Assembly: GCA_964538915.1 (NCBI GenBank)
Contig: CAZIFB010000004.1
Coordinates: forward strand, 62,001 to 126,000
DNA: 64,000 nucleotides
Direction: 5' to 3'
Origin: JAEUHQ01 sp964538915
GTDB taxonomy: Bacteria > Planctomycetota > UBA1135 > UBA2386
Shown here: positions 51,156 through 60,075 of the stretch, in pieces
How positions within the stretch are numbered: position 1 is the stretch's first letter
How the letters are laid out: each line of letters starts with the position of its first letter
The notes under the pieces: model-generated
What the model was told of the DNA's origin: nothing
Databases searched by the model: none
Seen by the model: the letters and a program-made list of their open reading frames with translations, nothing else
Program-made: the position numbers and the translations under genes

Positions 51156-52097
51156 TCAGTGCCAGTCGATCGCGAGTGTCGGGCTGCCCAGCACGGACGC
51201 CGTTTCGACGTCGAGGGCGAACTGCTGGGCGCGGAACGACACGGGCAGCAGCGACGGCCCGAGCGACATCGTCCACACACCCTCGGGCACGCCGTTCAGC
51301 GGCTGCCAGTAGAGCGCCGCCGCATCGAGGTTGACGGTGCACCCGGGCGGCAGCGGGATCGTCTGCACCGCCGGCGCGAAGCCGAGTGCGAGGATCGCGA
51401 TCTCGGTGCCCACGGGGACGCTGCCGCGCGCTTCGACGCCGCGCAGGAACGTGCCCGACGCCATGAACGTCGCCTGGCCGCACGCGGACGCAACGACCTG
51501 GGACACACAGTGCGTTGGCTCGAGGCGGATCGTCAGCACGCCGTTCGCCGCGCCGAAGAACGGCAGGAGCCCGCCGAAGGGGTTGGTCACCACGCCCGCG
51601 GTCGCGTCGCAGCGCACGTGCACGTCGAGCTGGCAGGCGTTCGGCCCGAACGTGACCGGCAGCACGGCGGCTCCGTTCGCGTCGACGGTGCCGTCGGCGC
51701 CGAGGTCGAGTTCCAGCAGTGACGCGCCGGTGCCGTTCGACGTCGGATTCCATTCGACGACGAAGCGGCCGGTGAAGGCGAACGGCGACACGAACGTGTA
51801 GCGCACGGTCGCCTCGGCGACGGACGCCCCGGTGTTGTTCGCCTGGCACGACAGCGACCAGCCGATGTCGAGCGCGGTCATCGTCGCGACCTGGCCGAAG
51901 GAGAGCCCGGCAGAACCGGTCGTGCCAGCGCAACTGCGCACGAGCCCCGTCGCCACCGCGCTGCCGAGAGGCATCGGCGCGGATGCGGCCCCCGCCTGGA
52001 CGTTGCCGCCGACGAGGACGGCGGTGGTCGAAACCTGCGCCGGCAACGCGGCGAGCGTCGCGAACAGGGCGATGGACGTGAGGGCGAAGCGGGGCAT
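51156..52097 (-). CDS. Secreted beta-rich protein of unknown function
   Basis: 313 residues from ATG 52097 with a signal peptide (PRFALTSIALFATLAALPAQ). The mature part is beta-rich and rich in Gly/Ala/Val/Thr, with pairs of Cys likely forming disulphides (SCAGTTG, LSCQANNTG, ACQLDVHVRCDA, CVSQVVASACGQ). It contains FAFTGRFVVEWNPTSNGTG and DLGADGTVDANG. It probably folds into one or two jelly-roll-like domains at the surface. No family recognised. Single gene; a TAGTCT box lies 14 nt before the ATG. Confidence 0.8.
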   Translation of the reverse strand: MPRFALTSIALFATLAALPAQVSTTAVLVGGNVQAGAASAPMPLGSAVATGLVRSCAGTTGSAGLSFGQVATMTALDIGWSLSCQANNTGASVAEATVRYTFVSPFAFTGRFVVEWNPTSNGTGASLLELDLGADGTVDANGAAVLPVTFGPNACQLDVHVRCDATAGVVTNPFGGLLPFFGAANGVLTIRLEPTHCVSQVVASACGQATFMASGTFLRGVEARGSVPVGTEIAILALGFAPAVQTIPLPPGCTVNLDAAALYWQPLNGVPEGVWTMSLGPSLLPVSFRAQQFALDVETASVLGSPTLAIDWH

Positions 52098-52111
52098 GGG
52101 GTCTCGGACGG

Positions 52112-52117
52112 AGACTA
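52112..52117 (-). promoter_or_regulatory. Possible -10 box (TAGTCT) of the secreted protein gene
   Basis: Minus strand TAGTCT in GGTAGTCT, 14 nt before ATG 52097. Confidence 0.35.
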
Positions 52118-52225
52118 CCCCGGTCCGGCGGACGTGCCTGGCATCTCGGCTCTCGGCGCGATGCCACCGCGCGATGACGCGACACGAGACATCGTGCTCC
52201 CGCTCCTGCATCATCCGCGCCGCCG

Positions 52226-53182
52226 ATGAGTGCTGCCGCGCGCGAGTCCGAGAGTCGACCCGAACTGTCGATCGTCGTCGTCAACTGGAACACGCGCGAC
52301 CTGCTGCTCGTGTTGCTCGGCCGACTGTTGCCGAGCCCGCGCGTCCGGTGCGAAGTGATCGTCGTCGACAACCAGAGCGCGGACGACAGCGTCGCCGCGG
52401 CCGGCGCCGCGTTCCCGCAGGCGATCGTGCTGCCGCAGCCCAAGAACGGCGGCTTCGCGTACGGCGTGAACCGCGGCCTCGAGCGGGCGCGCGGCAAGTG
52501 GGTGATGCTGCTCAACACCGACGCCGAGGCGACCTGGCCGGACATCGAAGCGTTCCTCGCGGCGGCCGAACGCTGCCCCGACGCCGCGGTCTTCGGGCCG
52601 CGGATCACCGACGAACACGGCAACACGCAGGCGAGCACGTGGCGGCGCCATCTGCCGCGACACGCGCTCGCCGAGGCGCTGTTCCTCGACCGCTTCGTCG
52701 CGCATGCGCAGCCGACGGCGGCCGCCGACGTCGACTGCGTGAGCGGCTGCGTGTTCCTCATCCGCGCCGACGTGCTGCCGCTGGTCGGCGGCTTCGACGA
52801 ACGCTTCTTCATGTACTACGAAGAGGCGGATTTCTGCGAACGGGTGCGCGCCGCCGGGAAGCGGGTGCGCTGGCTGCCGGACGCCGCGTTCGTCCACGTC
52901 GGCGGGCTGTCGGCCGGCCAGGCCGCGAGGCGCACGTTTCTCGCGTTCCGCGAGAGCCGCCTGCTCTACCACGCCGCGTGGCACGGCCGCGCCGCGACGG
53001 AATGGGTGCGCCTGTGCCTTCTGCTCGGTGTGACGCTGCGTCTCGTGATGTGGTGCGCCCTCGCGCTCGTCGGCAAGAGGAGCCGTGTGCCCCTCTACGC
53101 CGCCGCGTTCGCGATGCTGGTGCGGCCGGGGCTCGTCGGAGAACTCTGCCGCCGCCCGCGCGAGGTGCCGAAGCTCAGTTGA
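52226..53182 (+). CDS. GT2 glycosyltransferase, rhamnosyltransferase (WbbL)-like
   Basis: 318 residues. GT-A fold: ELSIVVVNWNTRDLLLVLL, VEVIVVDNQS-type strand (CEVIVVDNQSADDSV), KNGGFAYGVNRGLERARGKW, LLNTDAEATWPDI with the metal-binding DxD-like site. DCVSGCVFLIRADVLPLVGG, then FDERFFMYYEEADFCERVRA carries the ED catalytic pair. The C-terminal 60 residues include one hydrophobic helix (LLLGVTLRLVMWCALALVG), probably associating with the membrane. This branch adds rhamnose or similar sugars to surface glycans. Its last 8 bp overlap the convergent deacetylase-glycosyltransferase gene. Confidence 0.93.
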   Translation: MSAAARESESRPELSIVVVNWNTRDLLLVLLGRLLPSPRVRCEVIVVDNQSADDSVAAAGAAFPQAIVLPQPKNGGFAYGVNRGLERARGKWVMLLNTDAEATWPDIEAFLAAAERCPDAAVFGPRITDEHGNTQASTWRRHLPRHALAEALFLDRFVAHAQPTAAADVDCVSGCVFLIRADVLPLVGGFDERFFMYYEEADFCERVRAAGKRVRWLPDAAFVHVGGLSAGQAARRTFLAFRESRLLYHAAWHGRAATEWVRLCLLLGVTLRLVMWCALALVGKRSRVPLYAAAFAMLVRPGLVGELCRRPREVPKLS

Positions 53183-54638
53183 TGCGGCGCCACGCCACCT
53201 GCCAGAGGAGGCCGAGGTGCTGCCGGATCGTGCGCAGGAGCTTCATCTTCGACTGGCCGAAGAGGCGAGCTTCGAGTTCGCACGGATGCTCGCGCACGAC
53301 GCCGCCGCGGCGAAGCACGCGGACGAGCAGCTCGGCGGTGCCGAGGAACCCGGGATTGGCGAGCGGAAGATCGACCACCGCGGCGCGGCGGTAGGCGCGG
53401 AAGCACGCGGTCCACGTCTGCACCGGTCGGCCCACGAGCACGCGGTAGAACGCCGACAGCGTGCGCGACAGCAGCAGACGCCACGCGGGCACGTTGCGCA
53501 CCGATCCCCGCGGGTGGTACGGCGACGCGGTGACGACGTCGCAGCCGTCGAGCAGCGCGAGCATCGGCGCGATCTCCGCGGGGTCGTACGAGAGGTCGGC
53601 GTCGATCGAAACGACCGTCGGCGCATCCGTCGCGAGGACGCCGGTGCGGATCGCCGCGGCGACGCCGAGGTTCTGCGGATGCCGCACGGCCTTGCAGTCG
53701 GCGCGGCCGCCGATGCGCTGCTGCAGCAGCTCCCACGTGCGGTCGGCGCTGCCGTCGTCGACGAAGACGAACTCGCACGCAGCGCGGTCGCGCAAGTCCA
53801 CGGCGACGCGATCCAGTTCGTCGACCAGGGTCGGCACACCGTCCTGCTCGTCCTTCATCGGAACGACGATCGCCACCCGCGGTGCGCCCGGAACGGGAGC
53901 GGGCGGTTGCCGTGCTTCGCGCGCCGGCATCGCGACCTGCACACGTTCGGTCGGCAACCGCAACACGTCCGCGATCGGCGCCGCCGCACCTGCAACGATC
54001 GCCGCGCCGAGGCGACGTTCGGCGTCGCGCAGCCGGTCGTAGTGTGCGCGCTGCGCCGCGACCGGAAGTGCGCCGAGTCGCGGCTGCTCGGTGTCGAGTT
54101 CCCACGCTGCAAACGACGCGACCGCGGACGCCGGCTCGGCGCGCGAAGCCGAGAGGAGTTCGACGCCCTCCTTCGCGGCACCCCCCGCCATCGTCGCGTC
54201 GTACGCGTAGCCCGCCGCGGCCAGACCCTCGCGCCACCACGGCGCCCCGCTCGGCGGCCACGGCGCGCGGAAGCCGCGCACCCGCCGCCCGATCGCGGCT
54301 TCGATCGCCAGGCGACTGCGCTCCCACGCGGCGAACACCGCCGCGCGCGACTCGACGGGCACGGCGTCGAGGTCGACGGGCTCGTGGCCGGCGTTGCCGA
54401 CCTCGTGCCCCATCCCGACGAGATGCCGCAGGACGTCGGGGCAGCGTTCGGCGAACGCACCGCTCGCGAAGAACGTCGCGCGCGCACCGCGCCGTTCGCA
54501 GAGCACGGCCGCACGTTCGATCGCGAGCCCGGCGCGCGAATCGAGGCGGCGCCAGTGCCGCCGCGACAGGTGCTCGCGCCACGCCGGGTCGTGGAACCAC
54601 TCGGTGGCGTCGATCAGGAGCGCGCTGCGTGCCGGCAC
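53175..54638 (-). CDS. Fusion of polysaccharide deacetylase and GT2 glycosyltransferase
   Basis: 487 residues. The first 230 form a NodB-type deacetylase: LLIDATEWFHDPAW, RRGARATFFASGAFAERCP, GMGHEVGNAGHEPVDLDA with the metal-binding His pair, and FRAPWPPSG. Residues 250-487 are a GT2 transferase of the dolichol-phosphate-mannose-synthase-like group: RVAIVVPMKDEQDGVPTLVD, FVFVDDGSADRTWELL, PQNLGVAAAIRTGVL, VSIDADLSYDPAEI. The two activities normally come as separate proteins. The deacetylase opening resembles that of the exosortase-linked (XrtA) deacetylases. The upstream gene (54670) is a P-loop partner; the operon runs 56989 to 53175. Confidence 0.9.
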   Translation of the reverse strand: MPARSALLIDATEWFHDPAWREHLSRRHWRRLDSRAGLAIERAAVLCERRGARATFFASGAFAERCPDVLRHLVGMGHEVGNAGHEPVDLDAVPVESRAAVFAAWERSRLAIEAAIGRRVRGFRAPWPPSGAPWWREGLAAAGYAYDATMAGGAAKEGVELLSASRAEPASAVASFAAWELDTEQPRLGALPVAAQRAHYDRLRDAERRLGAAIVAGAAAPIADVLRLPTERVQVAMPAREARQPPAPVPGAPRVAIVVPMKDEQDGVPTLVDELDRVAVDLRDRAACEFVFVDDGSADRTWELLQQRIGGRADCKAVRHPQNLGVAAAIRTGVLATDAPTVVSIDADLSYDPAEIAPMLALLDGCDVVTASPYHPRGSVRNVPAWRLLLSRTLSAFYRVLVGRPVQTWTACFRAYRRAAVVDLPLANPGFLGTAELLVRVLRRGGVVREHPCELEARLFGQSKMKLLRTIRQHLGLLWQVAWRRIN

Positions 54639-54669
54639 GCGCGCGTTGTAGCCGAGCGCAGAGCCGCGG

Positions 54670-55335
54670 CTACAGCAGCTTCTGCACGAGGATCGGGACT
54701 TCGTGCACGATGTCGTTCGCGACCGACCCGAGCACCGGCGTGCCGAGCGATCGCAGGTGGCCCACGTTGCGGCGGACGACGTCGGCGCGGTGGCGGTTGG
54801 CCTCCACGACGAGCACGACGGCGTCGAGCGAACGGATCACGAGGCTCGCCTCCGGCGATCGGTTGAGGCCGGGCACGTCGACGAGGCACAGGTCGCGGTC
54901 GACGAGGATCTGCTGCAGGATCCCGCGGAACTTCTCGTCGGTGAAACCCCAGAACGGGTCGGTCGATTCGCCCGCGGGCACGAGGTCGACGCCGGTCGTG
55001 ACCTGCATGCGCACGACGTCGCGCATCACGGCCTTGCCCGATAGGAGGTCGGCGAGTCCGGGCGACGGCGTCGCCTGGAACACCGACGCGAGCGCCTGGC
55101 GCCGCAAGGACGCCTCGACGAGCGCGACCCGCTTGCCCTTGCTGCCGAGGAACAACGCGAGGTTCGCGGCGAGCGTGTTGGAACCCTCGTCGTCGCCGAT
55201 GGCGCACAGGCCGACCGTGCGGTGCGTGTCGCCGACGCCGCGCTGCAGCAGGTTGGACCACAGGTAGCCGAGCTCCGTCGCGATGACCTCGGACCGGCGG
55301 CTCTTCGGTGCGTGCTTCTGGATCGTGTCGCGCAT
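54670..55335 (-). CDS. Degenerate CpsD/CapB-type P-loop protein of exopolysaccharide synthesis
   Basis: 221 residues from ATG 55335, chosen because GAGG lies 5 nt before it; GTG 55341 would add two residues. The layout is that of bacterial tyrosine kinases of the Wzc/CpsD type: SEVIATELGYLWSNLL, a Walker A position, ANLALFLGSKGKRVALVEAS, LADLLSGKAVMRDVV, LVDVPGLNRSPEASLVIRSL. But Walker A reads GDDEGSNTLA, without the essential Lys. Walker A' has Glu for Asp, and there is no Tyr-rich tail. It is probably a non-catalytic partner of the Wzz-like protein encoded directly upstream (7 bp). Confidence 0.85.
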   Translation of the reverse strand: MRDTIQKHAPKSRRSEVIATELGYLWSNLLQRGVGDTHRTVGLCAIGDDEGSNTLAANLALFLGSKGKRVALVEASLRRQALASVFQATPSPGLADLLSGKAVMRDVVRMQVTTGVDLVPAGESTDPFWGFTDEKFRGILQQILVDRDLCLVDVPGLNRSPEASLVIRSLDAVVLVVEANRHRADVVRRNVGHLRSLGTPVLGSVANDIVHEVPILVQKLL

Positions 55336-55342
55336 GGCCACC

Positions 55343-56989
55343 TCACCAGCCCTGTTCGCGCAGCGAGACGTGGCGGCGCAGGTTGCCGCCGTCGAGGCGC
55401 GGCATCACGCCGAGAACGGGGATGCCTTCGACCTTCTCGAGGTCGTCGCGCGTGCGGACCACGTTGTCCGGCAGCGCGCGCAGGATGACGAGCGCGAGGC
55501 CGAAGAACAGGCCGCCGAAGAACGCGCCGAGCAGAAGCTTGCTGCGATTCGGCCCTTCCTTGTCGAGCGGCAACGTGGCGCCCTGGATGTCGCGCAGCGC
55601 GCTGAACCGGCCCTGTGCCAGCGTGCGCTTCTCCTGCGCCGCGGTCCACGTGACCTGCGCGGCGCGCGCGCTGTCCTCCGCTGCCGCCTCGTTGTCACGC
55701 AGCCTCGCGAACTCCGGCTCGAGGTCGACGAGCTCTTTCAGTTCACGACGCGATTCCTCGACGAGCTTGTTGGCGTACGCAAGCTGCCCGACCGCGATGG
55801 GCGTCTCGAGTGCGAGCTGCGTGCGCAGACGGTTGGCCTCGACCCAGTCGGCGTTCGGCACGAGGAACGTCTCCTCCGGCGCGAGGCGGGCGTCCTCACG
55901 CAGTTTCTGCAGAGCCGCGCGGTAGGAACTGATCTCCGCTTCCTTCGCCCGGAAGTCGCTGTCCTGGTCGGGGTTCGCAACGACCCGGCGCAGCCCCTCG
56001 AGCTCCACCAGCGCACGGCCCAGTGCCTCCTCGAGGTTGCGCTGCACGCCGCTCGTGGTGTCGACGCGGCGCTTCTGTGGCAGCTCCTTCTTGATCGCAC
56101 CCTCGTCGAGCTGTTTCGACAGGCGCTCCAGGCTCTCGCGCTTGCCCTCGGCGTCGCTGCGCAGCTGCGCTTCCTTGTTCACCGCGTCGGCGAGGGCCTT
56201 CTGCAGGCGCTCCTTCTCGATGTCGAACGCCGTGACGTGCGCCTTGCGGTCGAGGAACTCGCGCATCGCCTTCCGCGCCGTCTCGAGTGCGAGCTGCGTC
56301 TCCTCGGCGCGCTTCTTCGCCTCTTCGTACGCACCGACGTTCTCGTACTGCTTGATGTGCCATTGCACCGCTTCCTGCATGAAGACGTTCAGGATCTCCT
56401 GCGCGAGCAGCGGGTTGTTGGCGGTGCACGTCGCGACGAGCACGTTGGCCGAGCGCGGGCGATCGATCACGATCGTGCGCATCAGGCGCTTGAGCGCCTC
56501 CTGCGGCGTCGCTTCGAGGTCCTTCGTGGCGTTCCAGTCGCGCTGGATCCGGTAGAAGAGGCCCTTCGCGCCCGAATCGGCGCCGGTGCCGGGCTGGTAC
56601 GGCTCGAGGATGCGCGCCGGAGTGACGCGTTCGACGACGCGCAGCAGGAGGTCCTGACTGTTCAGGATGTACGTCGCGGTCGTCGCGATGGTCTCGGCGC
56701 TCGTGTCGGTCGCTCTGGTCGGGTCGACGCCGATGGACTCGGCGCCGCTCGCGGCGAGCGCGAACTTGCCTTCGCTCACGTACGAGTTCGGCGTCGTCAG
56801 CGCGAGGAACGCGCCGATCAGCATGCCGAACAGGGTCGTCGCGAACACGAGGTAGCGCGCGCGGAACACCGCGGCGACGAGGCGGCGGAACGGCAGGCCG
56901 CCGGGTTCGTCGCCCTGCGCCACCGGCGCGAGGGTCGCCATGGCCTGTCGCGCGGTGAGCTGCAGTTCGTCGGCGAGGTTCTTCGTCAT
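55343..56989 (-). CDS. Wzz/GumC-type polysaccharide chain-length protein
   Basis: 548 residues. An N-terminal membrane helix is at about 42-66 (ARYLVFATTLFGMLIGAFLA) and a C-terminal one at about 485-507 (KLLLGAFFGGLFFGLALVIL). Between them is a Wzz domain (YVSEGKFALA, then IATTATYILNSQDLL) and a long coiled coil with many Glu/Lys/Arg/Ala (about 230-340, and again 395-440). Such proteins form periplasmic oligomers that set glycan length and guide export. The C-terminal Pro-rich motif is weak. First gene of the operon; a long leader of about 60 nt carries half of the bipartite motif. Confidence 0.93.
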   Translation of the reverse strand: MTKNLADELQLTARQAMATLAPVAQGDEPGGLPFRRLVAAVFRARYLVFATTLFGMLIGAFLALTTPNSYVSEGKFALAASGAESIGVDPTRATDTSAETIATTATYILNSQDLLLRVVERVTPARILEPYQPGTGADSGAKGLFYRIQRDWNATKDLEATPQEALKRLMRTIVIDRPRSANVLVATCTANNPLLAQEILNVFMQEAVQWHIKQYENVGAYEEAKKRAEETQLALETARKAMREFLDRKAHVTAFDIEKERLQKALADAVNKEAQLRSDAEGKRESLERLSKQLDEGAIKKELPQKRRVDTTSGVQRNLEEALGRALVELEGLRRVVANPDQDSDFRAKEAEISSYRAALQKLREDARLAPEETFLVPNADWVEANRLRTQLALETPIAVGQLAYANKLVEESRRELKELVDLEPEFARLRDNEAAAEDSARAAQVTWTAAQEKRTLAQGRFSALRDIQGATLPLDKEGPNRSKLLLGAFFGGLFFGLALVILRALPDNVVRTRDDLEKVEGIPVLGVMPRLDGGNLRRHVSLREQGW

Positions 56990-57006
56990 GATCGCTGTCG
57001 GTGGGA

Positions 57007-57023
57007 CCGGCGCTCGCGTGGCG
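57007..57023 (-). promoter_or_regulatory. Half-copy of the bipartite motif before the Wzz-like gene
   Basis: CGCCACGCGAGCGCCGG on the minus strand is identical to the same 17 nt in motif copy 6 (16305-16321), including the first ten spacer bases. The TCCGGATGAC half is not conserved here. Confidence 0.45.
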
Positions 57024-57048
57024 ACGGATCCCGAGTGCCGGGCGGCGC

Positions 57049-57054
57049 ATGCTA
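57049..57054 (-). promoter_or_regulatory. Possible -10 box (TAGCAT) of the exopolysaccharide operon
   Basis: Minus strand TAGCAT in GGTTAGCATG, 59 nt before ATG 56989. Confidence 0.4.
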
Positions 57055-57174
57055 ACCGATCGGGTCATCGCCACCGCGTCGTGGATCCCGCCTGTTTTCG
57101 GCCGCGAGCGCGCAGGCACGTGATGTGTTCGTTCGCGGCGCGGACCGACTGCGGTTTCCTGCGACGACAACGGC

Positions 57175-57180
57175 TAGGCT
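57175..57180 (+). promoter_or_regulatory. Possible -10 box (TAGGCT) giving a leaderless lipoprotein gene
   Basis: TAGGCT, then 6 nt, then ATG 57187. Same geometry as 48915-48927. Confidence 0.45.
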
Positions 57181-57186
57181 CCGCGG

Positions 57187-59070
57187 ATGGTCGTCCCGTT
57201 TCGAGACCACAGGATCGCGCTCCTCGCGAGCGCCGCATTCGCCTTCGCCGCCTGCGGCTCCGGCCCCGACCCCGGCCCGGCGAACCGCCCGCCAGCGATC
57301 GGCGAAGTGCGCGACGGCATGAGCACCGACATCGACGTGCAGGAGCAGAGATCGGCGCTCTTCGCGAACTGGGATCCGTTCGTCGACCCGGACGGCGACT
57401 GGGTCACCTACGAATGGTGCGTCGGCCGCACCGCGGGAAGCGACGACGTGGTGCCCTGGACCAACGTCGGCGGCGCCGAGCGGGCCGCGGCGACCGGGCT
57501 CGATCTGCCAGTCGGGGTCACGCTCTGGACGAGCGTGCGCGCGACCGATCGGGCAGGGAAGACCAGCGCCACCGCGACGACCGACGGTCTCGTCGTCGGC
57601 GTGCCTTCGACGGCGCGCGCGGAGCCGCCCGTCCGTGCGGAGCCACCGCCGCGCACGGAGCCGCGGCCCGTCGAACCCGCACGTACCGAGACACGTCCCT
57701 CCGAACCCGAACCGCAAGCCAGGAAGGAACCGACACGACCGGAGACGCCGCCTCCGGTCGTCGCGAAGGAGGAACCGCCCGCGCCGGCGCCGAAGGAGCC
57801 CGCGCCGGTGTCCGTCGCGGCACCGGAACCCGCGCGGCCCGGCGGCCGCACGTCGATCACACGCTTCGGCATCACGTGGACGTTCGCACGACCGGTCGAG
57901 AGCGGTCAGTTCGTGACCGGCGACTGGTGGGTCGCGGGACCGTGCGAGATCGTCGCGATCGAGCCGCCGAGCACGACCGTCGACGGCCGCACGACGAACG
58001 GGTCGGCGATCAACCCGGATCCGCGTTCGGCGCAGCAGGCGTACGACAGCGCGATGTTCGGGCCCGACGGCGCCGGCCTGTACGACGCGAGCCGCAACGT
58101 CGCACGCGACGTGTCGCGGGCGCGCAGCCTGCGGCTCGAGCCAGGCAGTTCGCTCGTGTCGACGATCAGCGCGCCGCAGGCCGGACAGCTGCCACAGCTC
58201 GAGGCCTGCGCCGTGCTCACCTGTCTGCCGACCACACCGCCGGAGGACGCGTTCCGCCCGCCGTACTGCGGTCGCGACAAACAGTGCCGATGGCTCGCGT
58301 CGAGCCTCGACCTGAGCAAGCTGGCACGGCTCGCGCCGCCGAGGGACGGGCCGTCGCCGGCCGACCTGCTGCCGCGCTTCGAACGCCCTTGGCTCGACCA
58401 CGTCGGCGGCTGGACCGGCCGCTTCCTCCACCCGCGCGAGAACATGCCCGACTACGGCCGCGACATCGCCGACCTGGTCGGCACCGCCGCGCTCGTGCTG
58501 CAGCTCGACCATCCCGACGAGGAGAAGCGGCCGCTCGCGATCGCGCTCGCGCAGGTCGGCATCGATCTCGCGGGCATCGTGCAGAGCGGCGGGCGCTTCG
58601 TCGCCGACGGCGGCAGCGGCAGCGGACGCAAGTTCCCGGTGCTGTTCGCCGCGACGGTGCTGCGCGACCGTGACCTGCTGGCGCTCGTGCGCGATCGGAA
58701 GTTCGCGTTCGCCGAGGACGCGCAGACGTTCCACGTCGAGCAGACGTCGCCTGGCGTGTGGAACCGCGGCCACGGCGACTACGGCCCCGACGATGCGGGC
58801 CTCGCCGAGTGGGGCAACCAGCACGCGGACGACCCGGCGTTCGACAAGAAGTCGTGGACGGCCGACCCGTTCCGCCGCTGCTGCACCGCGAACGCGTGGC
58901 ACGGCTTCGTACTCGCGACGCGCATCATGGGTCTGCGCGAAGACTGGGCTCACCCGGCCCTGTTCGACTACGTCGACCGCTACATGCAGACCGAGTCGCC
59001 GGGCACGTACCAGCGCTCGTGGAGCCCGTTCGCCGAAGCGATGTGGGATCGCTACCGCAGCGAGTTCTGA
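57187..59070 (+). CDS. Large lipoprotein with Pro/Glu-rich linker and unknown C-terminal domain
   Basis: 627 residues. The lipoprotein signal ends AFAFAACG with Cys23. Residues 35-135 look like one fibronectin/Ig-type domain (FVDPDGDWVTYEWCVGRT, LWTSVRATDRAGKTSAT). A Pro/Glu/Arg-rich linker follows (about 137-225). The C-terminal 400 residues are conserved-looking and end in a helical part (GTAALVLQLDHPDEEKRPLA, GIDLAGIVQSGG, then ANAWHGFVLATRIMGLREDW and DYVDRYMQ). It recalls alpha/alpha-toroid glycan-active proteins, but this is only an impression. Cys are frequent (RRCCTANAW). Outer surface or periplasm. Function unknown. Confidence 0.85.
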   Translation: MVVPFRDHRIALLASAAFAFAACGSGPDPGPANRPPAIGEVRDGMSTDIDVQEQRSALFANWDPFVDPDGDWVTYEWCVGRTAGSDDVVPWTNVGGAERAAATGLDLPVGVTLWTSVRATDRAGKTSATATTDGLVVGVPSTARAEPPVRAEPPPRTEPRPVEPARTETRPSEPEPQARKEPTRPETPPPVVAKEEPPAPAPKEPAPVSVAAPEPARPGGRTSITRFGITWTFARPVESGQFVTGDWWVAGPCEIVAIEPPSTTVDGRTTNGSAINPDPRSAQQAYDSAMFGPDGAGLYDASRNVARDVSRARSLRLEPGSSLVSTISAPQAGQLPQLEACAVLTCLPTTPPEDAFRPPYCGRDKQCRWLASSLDLSKLARLAPPRDGPSPADLLPRFERPWLDHVGGWTGRFLHPRENMPDYGRDIADLVGTAALVLQLDHPDEEKRPLAIALAQVGIDLAGIVQSGGRFVADGGSGSGRKFPVLFAATVLRDRDLLALVRDRKFAFAEDAQTFHVEQTSPGVWNRGHGDYGPDDAGLAEWGNQHADDPAFDKKSWTADPFRRCCTANAWHGFVLATRIMGLREDWAHPALFDYVDRYMQTESPGTYQRSWSPFAEAMWDRYRSEF

Positions 59071-59097
59071 ACCGAAGCGACGCGCCGACGACCGCGG

Positions 59098-59970
59098 TCA
59101 CGCCAGGGCCGCGAGCAGCGCGGCGACCCCATTCGGCCTCGGCGTCAACCGTCGGCGACAGATCGCGTGCAACGTGCTCGGCGGCACGAAGTCGAACGGC
59201 AAGCGCCGCAACTCGGCCGGGTAGCGTTGCGCCAGCGCGTCGGGCAGCACGGCGAGCCACGGCGAAGTGCGACACAGGTCGATGCCGACGCGCAACTGGT
59301 CGACGGTGACGACGACCCGCCGCGGCCGTTCGGCCGGCCAGCCGTCGGGACACTGCCCGTTCGGACCGCACGGCGGTGCGACGAACGTCGCATCGGCCAG
59401 ATCCCCCGGATGCTCTGCGGCAAACCAAGGGTGCTCGCGGCCGCAGTACACGCCCCGCGTGATCTCGCCCGCGATCCTCGTCTCGAAGTCGCGCGCGTGC
59501 ATCGGCTGCTCCTGGAACACGACGTCGTAGCGGCCGGTCCGCAGCGCCGCCGCCAGGTCACCCTCCGGCGTGACGATCGCCGGTTGCACGTCCGGATGGC
59601 CGACCAGCAGCCGCTGCACCGCGGGCGCGACGACCACCGTCGTGCCGGCGCCGCTGCTTGCGATCGTGAGCGCCCCGCGCAGACCCGACTCCGGCAGTTC
59701 CGTCAGCCCGTCGTCGACCCGACGCATCGCGTCGCGAACCGCCGTCAGCAGTTCCCGACCGGCCTCGTTGAGCTGCAGGCGTCGGCCCTGCCGCCGGAAC
59801 AGCGGCCGCCCGAGCCGTCGCTCCAACAGCGCAATCGCCCTCGACAACGACGACGGAGTGGTGGCCGCGAGTTTCGCCGCGGTGGGCAGATGCTCGGTCT
59901 CGGCGACGACGCGGAAGGACGGGAGCCAGGTCCACAGCGGCAGCAGGGCGCGGAGGCGGGGTTCGTTCAT
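59098..59970 (-). CDS. LysR-type transcriptional regulator
   Basis: 290 residues. The winged helix-turn-helix covers about 15-75 (FRVVAETEHLPTAAKLAATT, PSSLSRAIALLERRLGRPLF, LNEAGRELL). The ligand-binding domain follows (GALTIASSGAGTTVVVAPAV, RTGRYDVVFQEQP, GVYCGREHPWF). Cys-rich bits (CGPNGQC) lie in the middle. LysR proteins usually control the divergent gene; here this is a secreted beta-propeller protein, with 105 bp between the starts. An imperfect GATTCG/CGAATC inverted repeat lies in that gap. The signal is unknown. Confidence 0.93.
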   Translation of the reverse strand: MNEPRLRALLPLWTWLPSFRVVAETEHLPTAAKLAATTPSSLSRAIALLERRLGRPLFRRQGRRLQLNEAGRELLTAVRDAMRRVDDGLTELPESGLRGALTIASSGAGTTVVVAPAVQRLLVGHPDVQPAIVTPEGDLAAALRTGRYDVVFQEQPMHARDFETRIAGEITRGVYCGREHPWFAAEHPGDLADATFVAPPCGPNGQCPDGWPAERPRRVVVTVDQLRVGIDLCRTSPWLAVLPDALAQRYPAELRRLPFDFVPPSTLHAICRRRLTPRPNGVAALLAALA

Positions 59971-60075
59971 TGCGGTTTCGACAACAGCTGATTCGAGGAA
60001 GGGCCAGGAACGCTCCCTCGCCAACCACGAATCACCGGCACCCAGAAGCCCCGCGGACCACTTCCGAGAGATCCC

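Noticed and set aside
51103..52812. Upstream extension of the mccB frame to 1106 codons
   Set aside because: It runs antisense to the GT2 gene and through the secreted protein gene; mccB has a normal start at 51102.
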